DNA from: Scytonema sp. UIC 10036
GTDB taxonomy: Bacteria; Cyanobacteriota; Cyanobacteriia; Cyanobacteriales; Nostocaceae
DNA length: 36,066 bases
NCBI RefSeq assembly: GCF_009725235.1
Contig: NZ_WJFC01000128.1
Span: forward strand, 1 to 36,066
Reading direction: 5' to 3'
The notes beneath the pieces are model-generated. The model was not told the origin of the DNA. It worked only from the letters and a program-made list of their open reading frames with translations, and did not search any database. Made by a program: the position numbers and the translations under genes. Every line of letters starts with the position of its first letter. Within the stretch, counting starts at the first letter, position 1. Positions 15,323 to 24,597 of the stretch are shown piece after piece.

Positions 15323-16141
15323 ATGACTGCCGATCCACTTTTCTATGAAATATTCAAAGAAATACCTGAGTTATTCTTTGAACTCCTCGGTCAACCGGAG
15401 AAAGACCCAAGCATCTACAAATTCAGCGCTCCAGAAATTAAACAGAGGGGTTTTCGTTTAGATGGTTTGTTAGCAACTTTTCAAGCTTATCCAAATGAAC
15501 CCATTTACTTTGTTGAGGCTCAGTCCTATAAAGATGATAATTTTTACAACCAGTTAGCTGCCAAAATTATTCTTTATTTGACTCAATACCAACCCCCCAA
15601 TGAAGAGTGGTACGCTGTTGTCATTTATGATACAAAAAGTAATGAGGGTAATTTTCCTAAGTACTTGAATTTTTTCCTATCAAAATTACGTCGTTTTTAT
15701 TTGAACGAACTGGCGAAAAGCCCCAACCCATCTCTAGCTGTGGGAGTGATGCGTTTAATAGTTGAGAATAAAAGCCAAGAGAAAACTGGAGAACTTGCCA
15801 GACAGTTAATCGGTCAAGCACAACAAGAACTAACTGATACCACCTTGGAGGAAAAGGTTTTAGAATTTATTAAAGCAGTGGTAATTGATAAATTCACCAA
15901 TTTGAGTCGGGAGGAACTTGAAGTGATGCTGAATTTAGATTCTTTGAAAACAAGTAGAGTTTATCAGGAAGGTAAACAGGAAGGTAAACAGGAAGGTAAA
16001 GAAGAAGGTTTTGAGGAAGGTGCGCTAGCAACAAAGTTAAAGACGATACCCAAACTAGTAAAGTTAGGGTTAAGCGTTGAGCAAATTGCAGAATCCCTGG
16101 AACTGGATGTCGAAACCGTGAGAAAAAATACTCAACAGTAA
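15323..16141 (+). CDS. Rpn-family/DUF2887 PD-(D/E)XK nuclease-like protein
   Basis: The product is 272 aa. The N-terminal ~130 residues have the Rpn/DUF2887 pattern: DPLFYEIFKEIPELFFELL, then D47 (RLDGLL) and E65-x-Q67 (FVEAQSYKD), a PD-(D/E)XK-type active site. The middle is helical. The C-terminus has a near-perfect EGKQEGK repeat (about 214-230, coded by repeated GGAAGGTAAACA units) and then a small helix-turn-helix (KLGLSVEQIAESLELDVETV). Relatives occur in many copies in cyanobacteria and are often annotated as putative transposases; a recombination-promoting nuclease is the better supported idea. It looks intact. Confidence 0.82.
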   Translation: MTADPLFYEIFKEIPELFFELLGQPEKDPSIYKFSAPEIKQRGFRLDGLLATFQAYPNEPIYFVEAQSYKDDNFYNQLAAKIILYLTQYQPPNEEWYAVVIYDTKSNEGNFPKYLNFFLSKLRRFYLNELAKSPNPSLAVGVMRLIVENKSQEKTGELARQLIGQAQQELTDTTLEEKVLEFIKAVVIDKFTNLSREELEVMLNLDSLKTSRVYQEGKQEGKQEGKEEGFEEGALATKLKTIPKLVKLGLSVEQIAESLELDVETVRKNTQQ

Positions 16142-16312
16142 AACCTGCTTGCAGCACAAGCTGTTTCTAGAGGCACTTCGGTTAAAAGTGCCTCCACAAC
16201 CTCTTAAGTTTCAAACAAATTTGGTCTAATATCTCTAGTGGAGAAAGCTAATTCATTGAGTGAATAACGCTCGCATAGTATAATAGTTTATCTAATAGCA
16301 GGAGTAGATACT

Positions 16313-17434
16313 GTGAGTGAATATCAGTACTATGAGTTTCAGGCATTAGACCGACCGTTAACGACTACAGAAAAGAATTACGTTGAAAGCCTTTCCAGTC
16401 GGGTAGAACTGACATCAACTCAAGCAATATTTGTTTACAATTACAGTGATTTTAGGGGCAATCCCGAAGAACTTTTAGACAAATGTTTTGATGTCATGTT
16501 ATACATGACAAATTGGGGTTCCCGACAACTAATGTTCCGCTTTCCTAAGTCCTTGGTTGATGCAACTGCGCTGGAAGCTTATTGTCTGGAGGATAAAATT
16601 ACTGTCTCAACTACTTCTAAGTCTCTGATTGTCGATATAAATATCATAGATGAAGATATGATTGGCTGGATAGATAGCGGTGAGGGTTATTTATCCGCCT
16701 TAGTCCCATTACGCGATGACTTATTGCGAGGTGATTACCGATGTTTGTACCTCGCTTGGCTCAAAGCTGCACCGATATCTTCTTATGAAGAAGAGGAAGA
16801 TTTTATAGAACCTCCTTTACCTAATAATTTAAACGATTTATCCGAGTCCCTGAAGGCTTTTATAGATTTCTTTGAAATTGACGAAGATTTGATTGCTATA
16901 GCAGCAACAACCAGTCAATACCAAGAACTGAAGGAAGAGTCTCTGGAAAATTTGATACCATCTTTAAGCGAAGAAGAAAAAAATGAGTTTCTAGTTAGAG
17001 TCCTCAAAAGCGATTCATATCTTGGAAGACAGCTCGCTTACAGGCTGCGGGAATTATCTGAAAAACCAGAAGTCACTATTAATAACGATACTCCCAAACG
17101 CACTTTGTCTGAGTTGTTAAAACTAACAGAGGAACAAACTCAACAGCGTCAAGAAAAAGCGCAAGAAGCCGCACGTCAGGAACAGGTGCAAAAATTAGAA
17201 GCACTGGCGAAAAGGAAAGATAAGGTTTGGGAGCAAGTGTTTGAGTTGATTGCACTCAAGCAAACAAAGCCTTATGACCAAGCGGTTGCTTATTTAATTG
17301 AGTTACGCGCTCTAGCAGAGTATCAGGGGGATTTAGAGGAGTTTCAAGCGAGCATTCAGCAGATCCAGAAAGATTACAGTAAACGTCCTGGTTTAATTTC
17401 ACGGTTGCAGAGGGTGGGATTGCTAGGAAAGTGA
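16313..17434 (+). CDS. Conserved hypothetical protein (373 aa)
   Basis: It starts at GTG 16313 with GGAG about 10 bases upstream. The N-terminus (YQYYEFQALDRPLTTTEKNYVESLSSRVELTST) and the aromatic segment around residue 60 (DVMLYMTNWGSRQLMFRFP) mark a conserved bacterial family without known function. The middle is acidic (EEEEDFIEPPLP) and the C-terminal third is a long charged helix rich in Gln, Glu and Lys. It is cytoplasmic, with no catalytic motif that I recognise. It is monocistronic between the nuclease-like gene and mtnP. Confidence 0.7.
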   Translation: MSEYQYYEFQALDRPLTTTEKNYVESLSSRVELTSTQAIFVYNYSDFRGNPEELLDKCFDVMLYMTNWGSRQLMFRFPKSLVDATALEAYCLEDKITVSTTSKSLIVDINIIDEDMIGWIDSGEGYLSALVPLRDDLLRGDYRCLYLAWLKAAPISSYEEEEDFIEPPLPNNLNDLSESLKAFIDFFEIDEDLIAIAATTSQYQELKEESLENLIPSLSEEEKNEFLVRVLKSDSYLGRQLAYRLRELSEKPEVTINNDTPKRTLSELLKLTEEQTQQRQEKAQEAARQEQVQKLEALAKRKDKVWEQVFELIALKQTKPYDQAVAYLIELRALAEYQGDLEEFQASIQQIQKDYSKRPGLISRLQRVGLLGK

Positions 17435-17461
17435 GAAAATATCTTTAACGGTCAAAAGTCC

Positions 17462-17545
17462 GTTGTCATTTGTCCGCTGTCATTTGTGTTGTACTCATGA
17501 CCTTTTGACCAATGACTAATGACCAATGACTAATGATAAATTTGG
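17462..17545. repeat. Short degenerate tandem repeats before mtnP
   Basis: Repeats of the type TGTCATT/TTGTC and then ATGACCAATGACTA units run up to 10 bases before the mtnP start. They belong to the same short-repeat style as those around the toxin-antitoxin and kinase genes. Confidence 0.6.
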
Positions 17546-17554
17546 TTAAAAATA

Positions 17555-18430
17555 ATGGCAAAAGCTCGTATTGGAATTATTGGTGGCAGTGGTTTATACA
17601 AGATGGACGCACTAAAAGAGGTGGAAGAAGTACAAGTTCAAACACCTTTTGGCTCGCCATCTGATGCCTTAATACTGGGAACATTGGAATCGACTAAAGT
17701 AGCCTTTTTAGCTCGTCATGGGCGCAATCATACGTTGTTACCCTCAGAGTTGCCATTTCGCGCCAATATCCATGCTATGAAGCAACTCGGCGTAGAGTAT
17801 CTGATTTCTGCTTCAGCCGTTGGTTCTTTAAAGGAAGAAGTCAAACCATTGGATATGGTGCTTCCCGATCAGTTTATCGATAGAACGAAAAATCGAGTTT
17901 CGACGTTTTTTGGAGAAGGAATTGTTGCTCACATCGCTTTTGGCGATCCCATTTGTAAGAATTTGGCTGGAATTTTAGCAAGTGCGATCGCTGACTTAAA
18001 CCTTCCGGATGTCACCCTACACCGTGGTGGTACATATGTTTGTATGGAAGGACCCGCATTTTCCACAAAGGCAGAATCAAACCTTTATCGTAGCTGGGAT
18101 GCAACTGTCATTGGCATGACAAATTTACCAGAGGCAAAGCTAGCAAGAGAAGCAGAAATTGCCTATGCAACCCTGGCGCTAGTGACAGATTACGATTGTT
18201 GGCATCCAGACCATGATAGCGTGACCGTAGAGATGGTCGTTAAGAATTTACAGGCAAATGCTGTCAATGCCCAAAAAGTTATTCAAGAAACAGTCAAACG
18301 TTTGAGTAACAATCCACCGCCTAGCGATGCACACTCAGCCTTAAAGTATGCAATCCTAACGAATTTGGAAAAAGCACCAGCAGCTACAAAGAAGAAATTG
18401 GAATTGTTGCTGAAAAAATACACTGGCTAA
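17555..18430 (+). CDS. mtnP: S-methyl-5'-thioadenosine phosphorylase
   Basis: The product is 291 aa, the usual length. It splits methylthioadenosine with phosphate into adenine and methylthioribose-1-phosphate, the first step of methionine salvage. The phosphate/base motifs are GIIGGSGLY at the start, [22 protein letters not shown] (55-75 region), SASAVGSL, the ribose/substrate motif [26 protein letters not shown], and TDYDCWH in the purine loop. DYD at this last site points to MTAP rather than the inosine/guanosine-preferring PNP. It is a single gene, followed by GGCTAAT-type short repeats. Confidence 0.92.
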   Translation: MAKARIGIIGGSGLYKMDALKEVEEVQVQTPFGSPSDALILGTLESTKVAFLARHGRNHTLLPSELPFRANIHAMKQLGVEYLISASAVGSLKEEVKPLDMVLPDQFIDRTKNRVSTFFGEGIVAHIAFGDPICKNLAGILASAIADLNLPDVTLHRGGTYVCMEGPAFSTKAESNLYRSWDATVIGMTNLPEAKLAREAEIAYATLALVTDYDCWHPDHDSVTVEMVVKNLQANAVNAQKVIQETVKRLSNNPPPSDAHSALKYAILTNLEKAPAATKKKLELLLKKYTG

Positions 18431-18663
18431 TGGCTAATTGCTAATGGCTAATGACAAATGGTAACTTTTTATTCCTTCTTTGCTGAAAAAAGTGAGTATG
18501 GTAAATGACAGCTTTTAGCTTACTTGCGAAAGAATAGAAGGGTTTTGCTAAAGATTTTCTATTGTGACCCAGTCTGTAATCTGTAAATTTATATACTTAG
18601 TCCTTGTTGTGTTTTCCAAGTCTCGAAAAAGTCTTGGAGCTTGACAAAAATCGCGTACAGACT

Positions 18664-20088
18664 ATGAAAATCTCCCGCAAAACTATCAGAACACTCTTTC
18701 TTGCTGGGCTGGTTGCAGTCCTGATCGTATTTGGAACCCCAGCAATTTCTTATAATGCTGAGCCTTACAAGCACGAGCAAGCGAGTATCAATACAAAACT
18801 AGCAGCAGTTGATGTTTATCATAATGGTTCTGCTAGCAGATATTCCGACAGTATTCGTCTTGCTGGCAGACAGGTAGTGACTGCAAAAGTGAGAAAGAAT
18901 GTTGTTGATTTGACTTCAGAAGAGAAACATGCATTTATAAATGCTCTACAGAAACTAAAGCATACCTTTTCAGAAGGTAGTCAGCTGAGTATCTACGACC
19001 AATTTGTTGCAGTGCATGTTGCGGCGATGGGCTTAATGTTCGATGGTGCTCAGGGTCCTGCGGCTGGACATGATGGTGCTCATGAAAGCGACCTCTTTTT
19101 ACCCTGGCACCGTGAGTTTATATACAGATTTGAACAAGCTTTGCAATCGGTAGACCCCAATGTAACCCTTCCTTACTGGGATTGGACAGATGCCAGAGCA
19201 TTATCAGTTATCTTTCAAGATGATTTTATGGGACCTAACGGTCAAGGGGTAACTATTAGCATTCCTTTAGATTTGGGTAATGCTCAAGGAGGTCCACCTC
19301 CATCTTCAAATGGTGCTCCTCCAAATGGCTTTACGCCTCCGAACGGTTCTGACGCAGGTTCTGGTACTCCAAATTTGGTAGAGGTTCAAGGGGGACCAGT
19401 TTTATCTGGACCATTCTCGGTAGCAAGCGGATGGGTTTTAAATCCAAACTTGCACTTTAAGCCATCAGGAGAAACATTAGGTAACACAATCTTGCGGTTT
19501 TTGCAAGCGCCTCCCACAAACAATTATCCTGTTCCCAAAGAAGATGTAGAGCAACTCTTTCCCATTAACGACTATCCAACTTTTCGCCTAGCTTTAGAAG
19601 GTTTTATTAAACCAAGTTCTACAGGACAACCAACACCCGGAGTTTTTCAACATAACTATTTCCATAGCTTTGTTGGTGGGGCTACCTTTGACCCTGCGGT
19701 AGGTCGTCCCGAACCTTTAGGCACAATGGCTGACCTTGCTGGTTCTATTAACGATCCTATATTTTGGTTGATTCATTCCAATACCGATCGCCTTTGGGCT
19801 GAGTGGCAAGAAAAAGGTCATCAGGGTAGCGCTTATTATCCTGCTTCTGGTAACCGATACGGAGAGAATCTCAATGACCGATTGTGGCCTTGGGATGGAG
19901 GTGAATCGACTCCTGCAAACTGGGGTCCAGGGGATTTATTATCTCTACTGCCTGGTTTTTCTTCAGATGATATTGTTACACCTGCCGATACGTTGAATTA
20001 CAAAAAGTATGGCTATACCTATGACACTCTTAAGGTTTCATCTCGCCAACCAAATAAACGTCGTGTAACAAAAGTAGCAGGTGTTTGA
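18664..20088 (+). CDS. Secreted tyrosinase (type 3 copper polyphenol oxidase)
   Basis: The product is 474 aa from ATG 18664. A signal or anchor peptide covers residues 1-29 (LFLAGLVAVLIVFGTPAIS). The CuA ligands are predicted as H118 (VAVHVAAMG), H140 and H149 (AHESDLFLPWHREF). The CuB ligands are H330 and H334 (HNYFHSFVGG) and H371 (DPIFWLIHSNTDRLW). YWDW after CuA is also typical. A Gly/Pro/Ser-rich insert (about 205-237) interrupts the region before CuB. The mature protein has no cysteine, so the His-Cys thioether of some tyrosinases cannot form. It should oxidise phenols to quinones outside the cytoplasm. No caddie protein gene is adjacent. Confidence 0.88.
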   Translation: MKISRKTIRTLFLAGLVAVLIVFGTPAISYNAEPYKHEQASINTKLAAVDVYHNGSASRYSDSIRLAGRQVVTAKVRKNVVDLTSEEKHAFINALQKLKHTFSEGSQLSIYDQFVAVHVAAMGLMFDGAQGPAAGHDGAHESDLFLPWHREFIYRFEQALQSVDPNVTLPYWDWTDARALSVIFQDDFMGPNGQGVTISIPLDLGNAQGGPPPSSNGAPPNGFTPPNGSDAGSGTPNLVEVQGGPVLSGPFSVASGWVLNPNLHFKPSGETLGNTILRFLQAPPTNNYPVPKEDVEQLFPINDYPTFRLALEGFIKPSSTGQPTPGVFQHNYFHSFVGGATFDPAVGRPEPLGTMADLAGSINDPIFWLIHSNTDRLWAEWQEKGHQGSAYYPASGNRYGENLNDRLWPWDGGESTPANWGPGDLLSLLPGFSSDDIVTPADTLNYKKYGYTYDTLKVSSRQPNKRRVTKVAGV

Positions 20089-20117
20089 ACGACTCTTAAA
20101 ACTTTCAGCCCCTACTC

Positions 20118-20172
20118 GTTCCCAGGCTCTGCCTGGGAATGCATACCCGGAGGCGGAGCCTCCAGTATACTA
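20118..20172. repeat. Dispersed palindromic repeat, second copy
   Basis: The string CGTTCCCAGGCTctGCCTGGGA at 20118 matches the repeat at 9519, followed by a GGAGGC/GCCTCC stem (20150-20164). It is non-coding and follows the tyrosinase stop by about 30 bases, so it could serve as a terminator. Confidence 0.7.
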
Positions 20173-20263
20173 CTTCACAAATTGATACATTTTACTGACT
20201 CTGCATTAACTAGGCTAAGCATTTCTCCTGATACTATAACCATAAAACAAAATGATTTGATTA

Positions 20264-20320
20264 CTTCGAGGCAGAGCCTCGAAATACTCATTCCCTGGCA
20301 GAGCCAGGGAACGAGAAATA
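20264..20320. repeat. Two adjacent perfect palindromes of the same repeat family
   Basis: TCGAGGCagaGCCTCGA and TCCCTGGCagaGCCAGGGA lie about 10 bases apart and are linked by GAAATACTC, which also follows the second palindrome. They resemble the 9519 and 20118 repeats in inverted orientation. They fill the tyrosinase-caspase spacer together with the copy at 20118; no gene is seen in 20089-20370. Confidence 0.7.
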
Positions 20321-20370
20321 CTCATACTACATTTGTAGTTAAAATGCATGCGCTAAAGCGCTACTACGAA

Positions 20371-22572
20371 CTAAACTACTTGATAAACGAAACTTAAACT
20401 TGCCCATTGATTTACGTCTAGCACATAAGAATCAGAGGCTGTACCATTCATATCACTAACTGCACTAGCGTTATGTAAATCTTGTAGCACGGCTTGTGCA
20501 ACTTCTAGAGGATTCATCGCAGGCTGAATGCGCTGCTGTTCCGCTTTTGGTGGTTTGGTTGTTTCTAGAGCAGCTAAAGTTTGAGTAAAGGGCGCAGTGC
20601 TAAAAATCAGTTGGGTTTCAGCTAAAGATGCGGGTGCTTGTACAACCCATTCAAAACCGGATGTTGTTTGGGGGAAAACACGGGTTTCTCCTGGCGGAAT
20701 TACTAAGTTGACAAGCTGTGGTTGACTTTCTGATACTTCGGTTTCGGTCATTTTATACCAAGGAAATAACGCGATCGCTGTCTTACTACTACTGAGTCCC
20801 AACAGCATTAAATACACTGGGCGATCGCTTGTGTTTTCCACCCGATATTGTATCCTGTTCCCAATGGTCACGGTAGGTATATCCCCTGTTTCGGGACTAA
20901 ATATCTTTTTACTGGATGCTTCTGTCTTTTGAGTTCGCAATGTTTCTCGTTGCATTAACGTTCGCGGTGCTAGAGTGCCTAGCATCTCCAATGTTGCTTT
21001 CACACCCAATAGTGATGAACCCTCATTTGCCGTGAGCCGCCATAGTTTTGCGGCTAGCAGGGTTTGCAGTTTTGGCACTAACCGCAAGGCTGCTACTTTT
21101 ACGGCTTCTCCTGCTTCTCCAAAGGTACTGGGAATCTGTTCGCTACCCAAAGAAAATAAACCATAGCGACTGAGAGAAACCACTGTTGGATTTGTTGGCG
21201 CTGATTCTTTACTCTTTGAGTCTGGGAGTTTTCCAAACACGCAGTCAGCGAGTTGTTCTCCTGCTACTACAGTAGATACGCGAGACACTGTTGAAAAGGC
21301 GCTTGTCGCATCTACTCTTTCTATTCTTTCGAGTTTGGTGTCAAGAGCAACTGTTAAACCTACATTCTTAGGAAGCACCCGCACTGCTTCTTGAATGAGT
21401 TGCCCTACTTTTAGTTCGCTCTCATTATTGACAATTTGCGCTTTTGCTGTTATTGCAGTACGCGTTCGTACTACAAGTTGGCAGTTTGATATCGATGGCA
21501 GCAGAGTGAGGCGGGAATTAGATCCCAAGTATTCCAATACGTTCAAAGGAAAGCCTCCCAACCACAAATGAAGAGTTTTCCCATCCTCTTCAATTCCCAT
21601 CACCACTCCGGAAGCCCCCAAGTTTGAGTCTGGAAGAAAATGATTGGCAACAAAGGCACGTGCTTGTGGATTGTTTTTATCAGTTTTCTCAGCTATTACT
21701 GCAGGCTGCTGTTTGGTACTACCCATCTGCTGTAAAGAACCTGCCACATGAGAGATGCAAACTTGAACTGTTGTTGCTGGGGTAGTTTCCCAAAGATACT
21801 GTGTTAGGGCGTATGTAAATAATCCTGCACTAAACCCAGATAATTGTATCTCTCGTGCTAGTTGTTTGGAATGAGAAGTTGCTGTTAGTACAACTCCTGG
21901 CGAGGGAGCAGACACCCTCTCCTTCAGTTGTTTTTGTAACTGAAGTTCCTCTGCTACCACAACAGCATCCACTAGAACCGGACGACTGCGAGTTCTCAAC
22001 CCTGTAGGTAACGACGTTTGGGGAACGTAGTAACTCGTATCTAAGACAGCTGTTGCACGAGGCGTGGGTAGCGATCGCACTAATAACAGCAAAGTCTCTT
22101 CCAATATATAGTTGACTTTTTTTAGATTTTGTGAATCATCTTTTTCTGTAACGGGAATCAGAGCATTTTGCAGGGTATCTTGGGAAGTTTCCAGCTGAAT
22201 GCGACTGCCATAACCGCTAAAGTGAAATACGACCGCATCATCCGGCTGAACTTGCTTGACGAGATGTTCTGAAAAAGCAAGCTCAATATCTTCCCTGGTT
22301 GCTTTAGCATCCGTTAAGCAGATAACATCTGACGCTTGAAAACCAAAGCGGTGAATCAACAGTTCCTTCTGTAGTTCTACATCTGTCAAACAACCCGTTA
22401 GTGGTGAAAATTGTGGGTACTGATTAATGCCTACCAATAACGCCAACTTGCGCGGTCTTGGTTGTGCCAAGGCTTGAGAATAACGGTTTCCCAAGGTCAA
22501 CCACTCGTTGTCCGTGACACCTATTACCGCGAGTAGGGAGCCAACCCTTTCTAAAAACGTCCGCCGCTTCAT
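20371..22572 (-). CDS. Tat-exported caspase-fold protein with Tyr/Ser in place of His/Cys (YS pseudo-orthocaspase)
   Basis: The product is 733 aa. The N-terminus MKRRTFLERVGSLLAVIG is a twin-arginine signal. A caspase p20-like domain (about 41-300) starts RKLALLVGINQYP and keeps GCLTDV. The catalytic His (usually FSGHG) is Tyr121 in FHFSGYG, and the catalytic Cys (usually DSCHSG) is Ser180 in LDTSYYV. The fold is retained but Cys-peptidase activity should be lost; YS forms are known among cyanobacterial caspase homologues. The C-terminal part (about 560-680) has a DUF4384-like domain (IQYRVENTSDRPVYLMLL and LFPWYKM). It should be periplasmic and may bind rather than cut. It is a single gene, convergent with the tyrosinase. 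Confidence 0.85.
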   Translation of the reverse strand: MKRRTFLERVGSLLAVIGVTDNEWLTLGNRYSQALAQPRPRKLALLVGINQYPQFSPLTGCLTDVELQKELLIHRFGFQASDVICLTDAKATREDIELAFSEHLVKQVQPDDAVVFHFSGYGSRIQLETSQDTLQNALIPVTEKDDSQNLKKVNYILEETLLLLVRSLPTPRATAVLDTSYYVPQTSLPTGLRTRSRPVLVDAVVVAEELQLQKQLKERVSAPSPGVVLTATSHSKQLAREIQLSGFSAGLFTYALTQYLWETTPATTVQVCISHVAGSLQQMGSTKQQPAVIAEKTDKNNPQARAFVANHFLPDSNLGASGVVMGIEEDGKTLHLWLGGFPLNVLEYLGSNSRLTLLPSISNCQLVVRTRTAITAKAQIVNNESELKVGQLIQEAVRVLPKNVGLTVALDTKLERIERVDATSAFSTVSRVSTVVAGEQLADCVFGKLPDSKSKESAPTNPTVVSLSRYGLFSLGSEQIPSTFGEAGEAVKVAALRLVPKLQTLLAAKLWRLTANEGSSLLGVKATLEMLGTLAPRTLMQRETLRTQKTEASSKKIFSPETGDIPTVTIGNRIQYRVENTSDRPVYLMLLGLSSSKTAIALFPWYKMTETEVSESQPQLVNLVIPPGETRVFPQTTSGFEWVVQAPASLAETQLIFSTAPFTQTLAALETTKPPKAEQQRIQPAMNPLEVAQAVLQDLHNASAVSDMNGTASDSYVLDVNQWASLSFVYQVV

Positions 22573-22728
22573 AATTAGCTATCAGCCCTCAGTCCGTCCG
22601 CCCTTTTAGTTTGCCAGATGCTCGTACAAAAAAATTTTCTTTTAGCACTGGATTCACTAACAGCTTAAGGGCTGAGGTCTGTAGTGTAAAGTAAAAGTTT
22701 ATACTTGATTCTTTGTACCGAATGTGCC

Positions 22729-23907
22729 TTAGACTGTTACTGGCACTCGCATTGCCCTTGCCAATTCTGCAGCCACTTCCGGACGAGAAAATTCTGGTGG
22801 GGGTAACTCTCCGCGACGCAGCATTTCCCTCACTTTTGTTCCCGATAAGTGAATGCGCTCTTCAGGGGTACTTGGACTTGTTTTACTTGTCGCCATTTGC
22901 TGAGTGCGCGTGCAGTAAAAGGCGTGTTCAAATTTCATCGGTACAATGCCCAATTCTTCGGGTTGAAACTCATCAAAAATGTATTGAGCATCGTAAGTGC
23001 CGTAATAGTTTCCTACTCCAGCATGATCGCGACCTACAATGAAGTGAGTGCAACCGTAGTTTTTGCGAATTAAGGCATGGAAAATTGCTTCTCTAGGACC
23101 AGCATAGCGCATTGCGGAGGGATTAATTGCCAGAATAACTCTATCTTTGGGGTAGTATCCATCCAGCAAAATTTCATAGCAGCGCATCCGCACATCAGCC
23201 GGGATATCGTCCTCTTTTGTTGCGCCTACTAAGGGATGCAAAAATAAACCATCCACAATTTCTAAAGCGCACTTTTGGATGTACTCATGAGCGCGGTGGA
23301 TGGGGTTGCGAGTTTGAAAACCAACAATAGTTTTCCAGCCCTTTTCCCTAAACATTTGCCGGGATGTTGTGGGATCGATTTGATATTTGGGGAAGAAAGG
23401 ATGGGGATCGCGTTGCAGCAACCACACATCACCTGCAAGGTGTATCGGTCCTTGATTGTATAACACCTGTACGCCAGGATGTTTGGAATCGTCAGTACGG
23501 TAAACGTTAATTGCTTCGCGGCTCTTATCGTAGCGGTATTTCTGTGTCAGTTCTAAAACACCAATAAACTCACCAGCTGGATTATCCAAGCGAATAAACC
23601 CGCCTTCCTTTAAGGAGGCTGCAACTTCTTCTTCTACAGATAGCGTTACGGGAATTGCCCAAACATTACCATTAGCCAGCCGCATTTCTGTAACAACGCG
23701 ATCGTAATCCTCCTGGTTCATAAAACCAGTCAGTGGACTAAAACCACCAATCGCTATCATTTGGAGATCGGAAACCGCCCGTTCATCCAGTTGCACTCGC
23801 GGTAAAAAGTCAGCTTTTGAGAGAAATTCTTGCCTTTGTTCGGGTGTAGCGATGCGATTCACCAACTGCCCGCCGTGGGGCGCAATAGCATCAAGATGAT
23901 AACTCAA
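22729..23907 (-). CDS. sat: Sulfate adenylyltransferase (ATP sulfurylase)
   Basis: The product is 392 aa. It converts ATP and sulfate to adenosine 5'-phosphosulfate, the first step of assimilatory sulfate reduction. Motifs are [11 protein letters not shown], the nucleotide motif [11 protein letters not shown], the flexible-loop region [26 protein letters not shown] and [12 protein letters not shown]. The size matches monofunctional homo-oligomeric enzymes with no APS-kinase domain. The start appears to be TTG 23907 ([13 protein letters not shown], matching the family N-terminus) with GAAGG about 9 bases upstream; the first ATG in frame would remove the conserved N-terminus. Confidence 0.93.
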   Translation of the reverse strand: MSYHLDAIAPHGGQLVNRIATPEQRQEFLSKADFLPRVQLDERAVSDLQMIAIGGFSPLTGFMNQEDYDRVVTEMRLANGNVWAIPVTLSVEEEVAASLKEGGFIRLDNPAGEFIGVLELTQKYRYDKSREAINVYRTDDSKHPGVQVLYNQGPIHLAGDVWLLQRDPHPFFPKYQIDPTTSRQMFREKGWKTIVGFQTRNPIHRAHEYIQKCALEIVDGLFLHPLVGATKEDDIPADVRMRCYEILLDGYYPKDRVILAINPSAMRYAGPREAIFHALIRKNYGCTHFIVGRDHAGVGNYYGTYDAQYIFDEFQPEELGIVPMKFEHAFYCTRTQQMATSKTSPSTPEERIHLSGTKVREMLRRGELPPPEFSRPEVAAELARAMRVPVTV

Positions 23908-23987
23908 GGTTGTGCCTTCTGTGTGGTAACTACATTTTTTTTTAACCTATTTAACTAAGTTACCAAATCATGGAACACTCGTTAAGA

Positions 23988-24048
23988 GTTAGGGGTTAGT
24001 GGTTGGTGGTTAGTTGTTAGTGGTTAGCGGTCACTGGTCATTGGTCAT
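23988..24048. repeat. Short tandem heptamer-type repeats (TTAGTGG/TCACTGG)
   Basis: Repeats of GTTAGTGGTTGGTGGTTAGTT pattern switch to GGTCACTGGTCATT units. The same mixture recurs at 24552, just after the ParE gene, so the toxin-antitoxin pair is bracketed by the repeats. Confidence 0.7.
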
Positions 24049-24086
24049 CTATAATGTACAAGTAAAGCTAGTTTTATACTAAATTC

Positions 24087-24275
24087 ATGGAGAGCCTAAA
24101 CATTAAAGAAGAAGCTCGAAAGTTGATAGACAGATTGCCGGAAAACTGTACATGGGACGACTTAATGTACGAGATTTATGTTCGGCAAGTAGTTGAGGCT
24201 GGACTTGCTGACAGTAAAGCTGGTAGAGTTTCATCTGTGCAAGACGTTCGGGCAAAATTTGGAATACGAGAGTGA
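24087..24275 (+). CDS. Antitoxin of ParE-type pair
   Basis: The product is 62 aa, helical, beginning SLNIKEEARKLIDRLPENCTWDDLMYEIYVRQVVEAGLADS. The LIDRLPxxxTWDDLMYEIYVR pattern is shared by small antitoxins placed before RelE/ParE toxins in cyanobacteria. The GTG of the toxin overlaps its TGA (GTGA), so the two are translated together. Confidence 0.75.
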   Translation: MESLNIKEEARKLIDRLPENCTWDDLMYEIYVRQVVEAGLADSKAGRVSSVQDVRAKFGIRE

Positions 24276-24559
24276 AAGTTTTTTGGACTGATACAGCTGT
24301 AGAAAATCTGTCTGCTATTTATGCTTACATTTCACAAAACTCACCACAGTATGCGGCTAGAGTAGTTGACCGTATAACTAGACGTTCGGAGCAAATTATT
24401 AATTTCCCTCTGTCTGGTCGAATTGTGCCAGAATTTAAAACGGAGCAAATCCGTGAAGTTATTGAAGGTTCATATCGAATCATATATTATATCAAGCCCG
24501 AACAAATAGAGGTGCTAGCTGTGATACACGGTTCACAGACTCTAAATGTTGAGGGTTAG
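24272..24559 (+). CDS. RelE/ParE-family toxin
   Basis: The product is 95 aa. It has the family pattern WTDTAVENLSAIYAYI, RVVDRITRRSEQIINFPLSGR, the strand REVIEGSYRIIYYI, and the ending EVLAVIHGSQ. The conserved Gly-Arg and the Arg in SYRIIY are present. ParE proteins poison gyrase, while RelE proteins cut mRNA; the sequence fits the ParE branch better. It is complete and paired with the preceding antitoxin. Confidence 0.85.
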   Translation: MKVFWTDTAVENLSAIYAYISQNSPQYAARVVDRITRRSEQIINFPLSGRIVPEFKTEQIREVIEGSYRIIYYIKPEQIEVLAVIHGSQTLNVEG

Positions 24560-24597
24560 TTGTTAGTAGTTACTGGTTACCGGTCACTGGTCACTGA
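24552..24597. repeat. Short tandem repeats overlapping the toxin 3' end
   Basis: GGGTTAGTTGTTAGTAGTTACTGG, then GGTCACTGGTCACTG, resembles the block at 23988. It separates the toxin gene from the convergent GlnX-like gene and even supplies the last codons of both. Confidence 0.65.
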
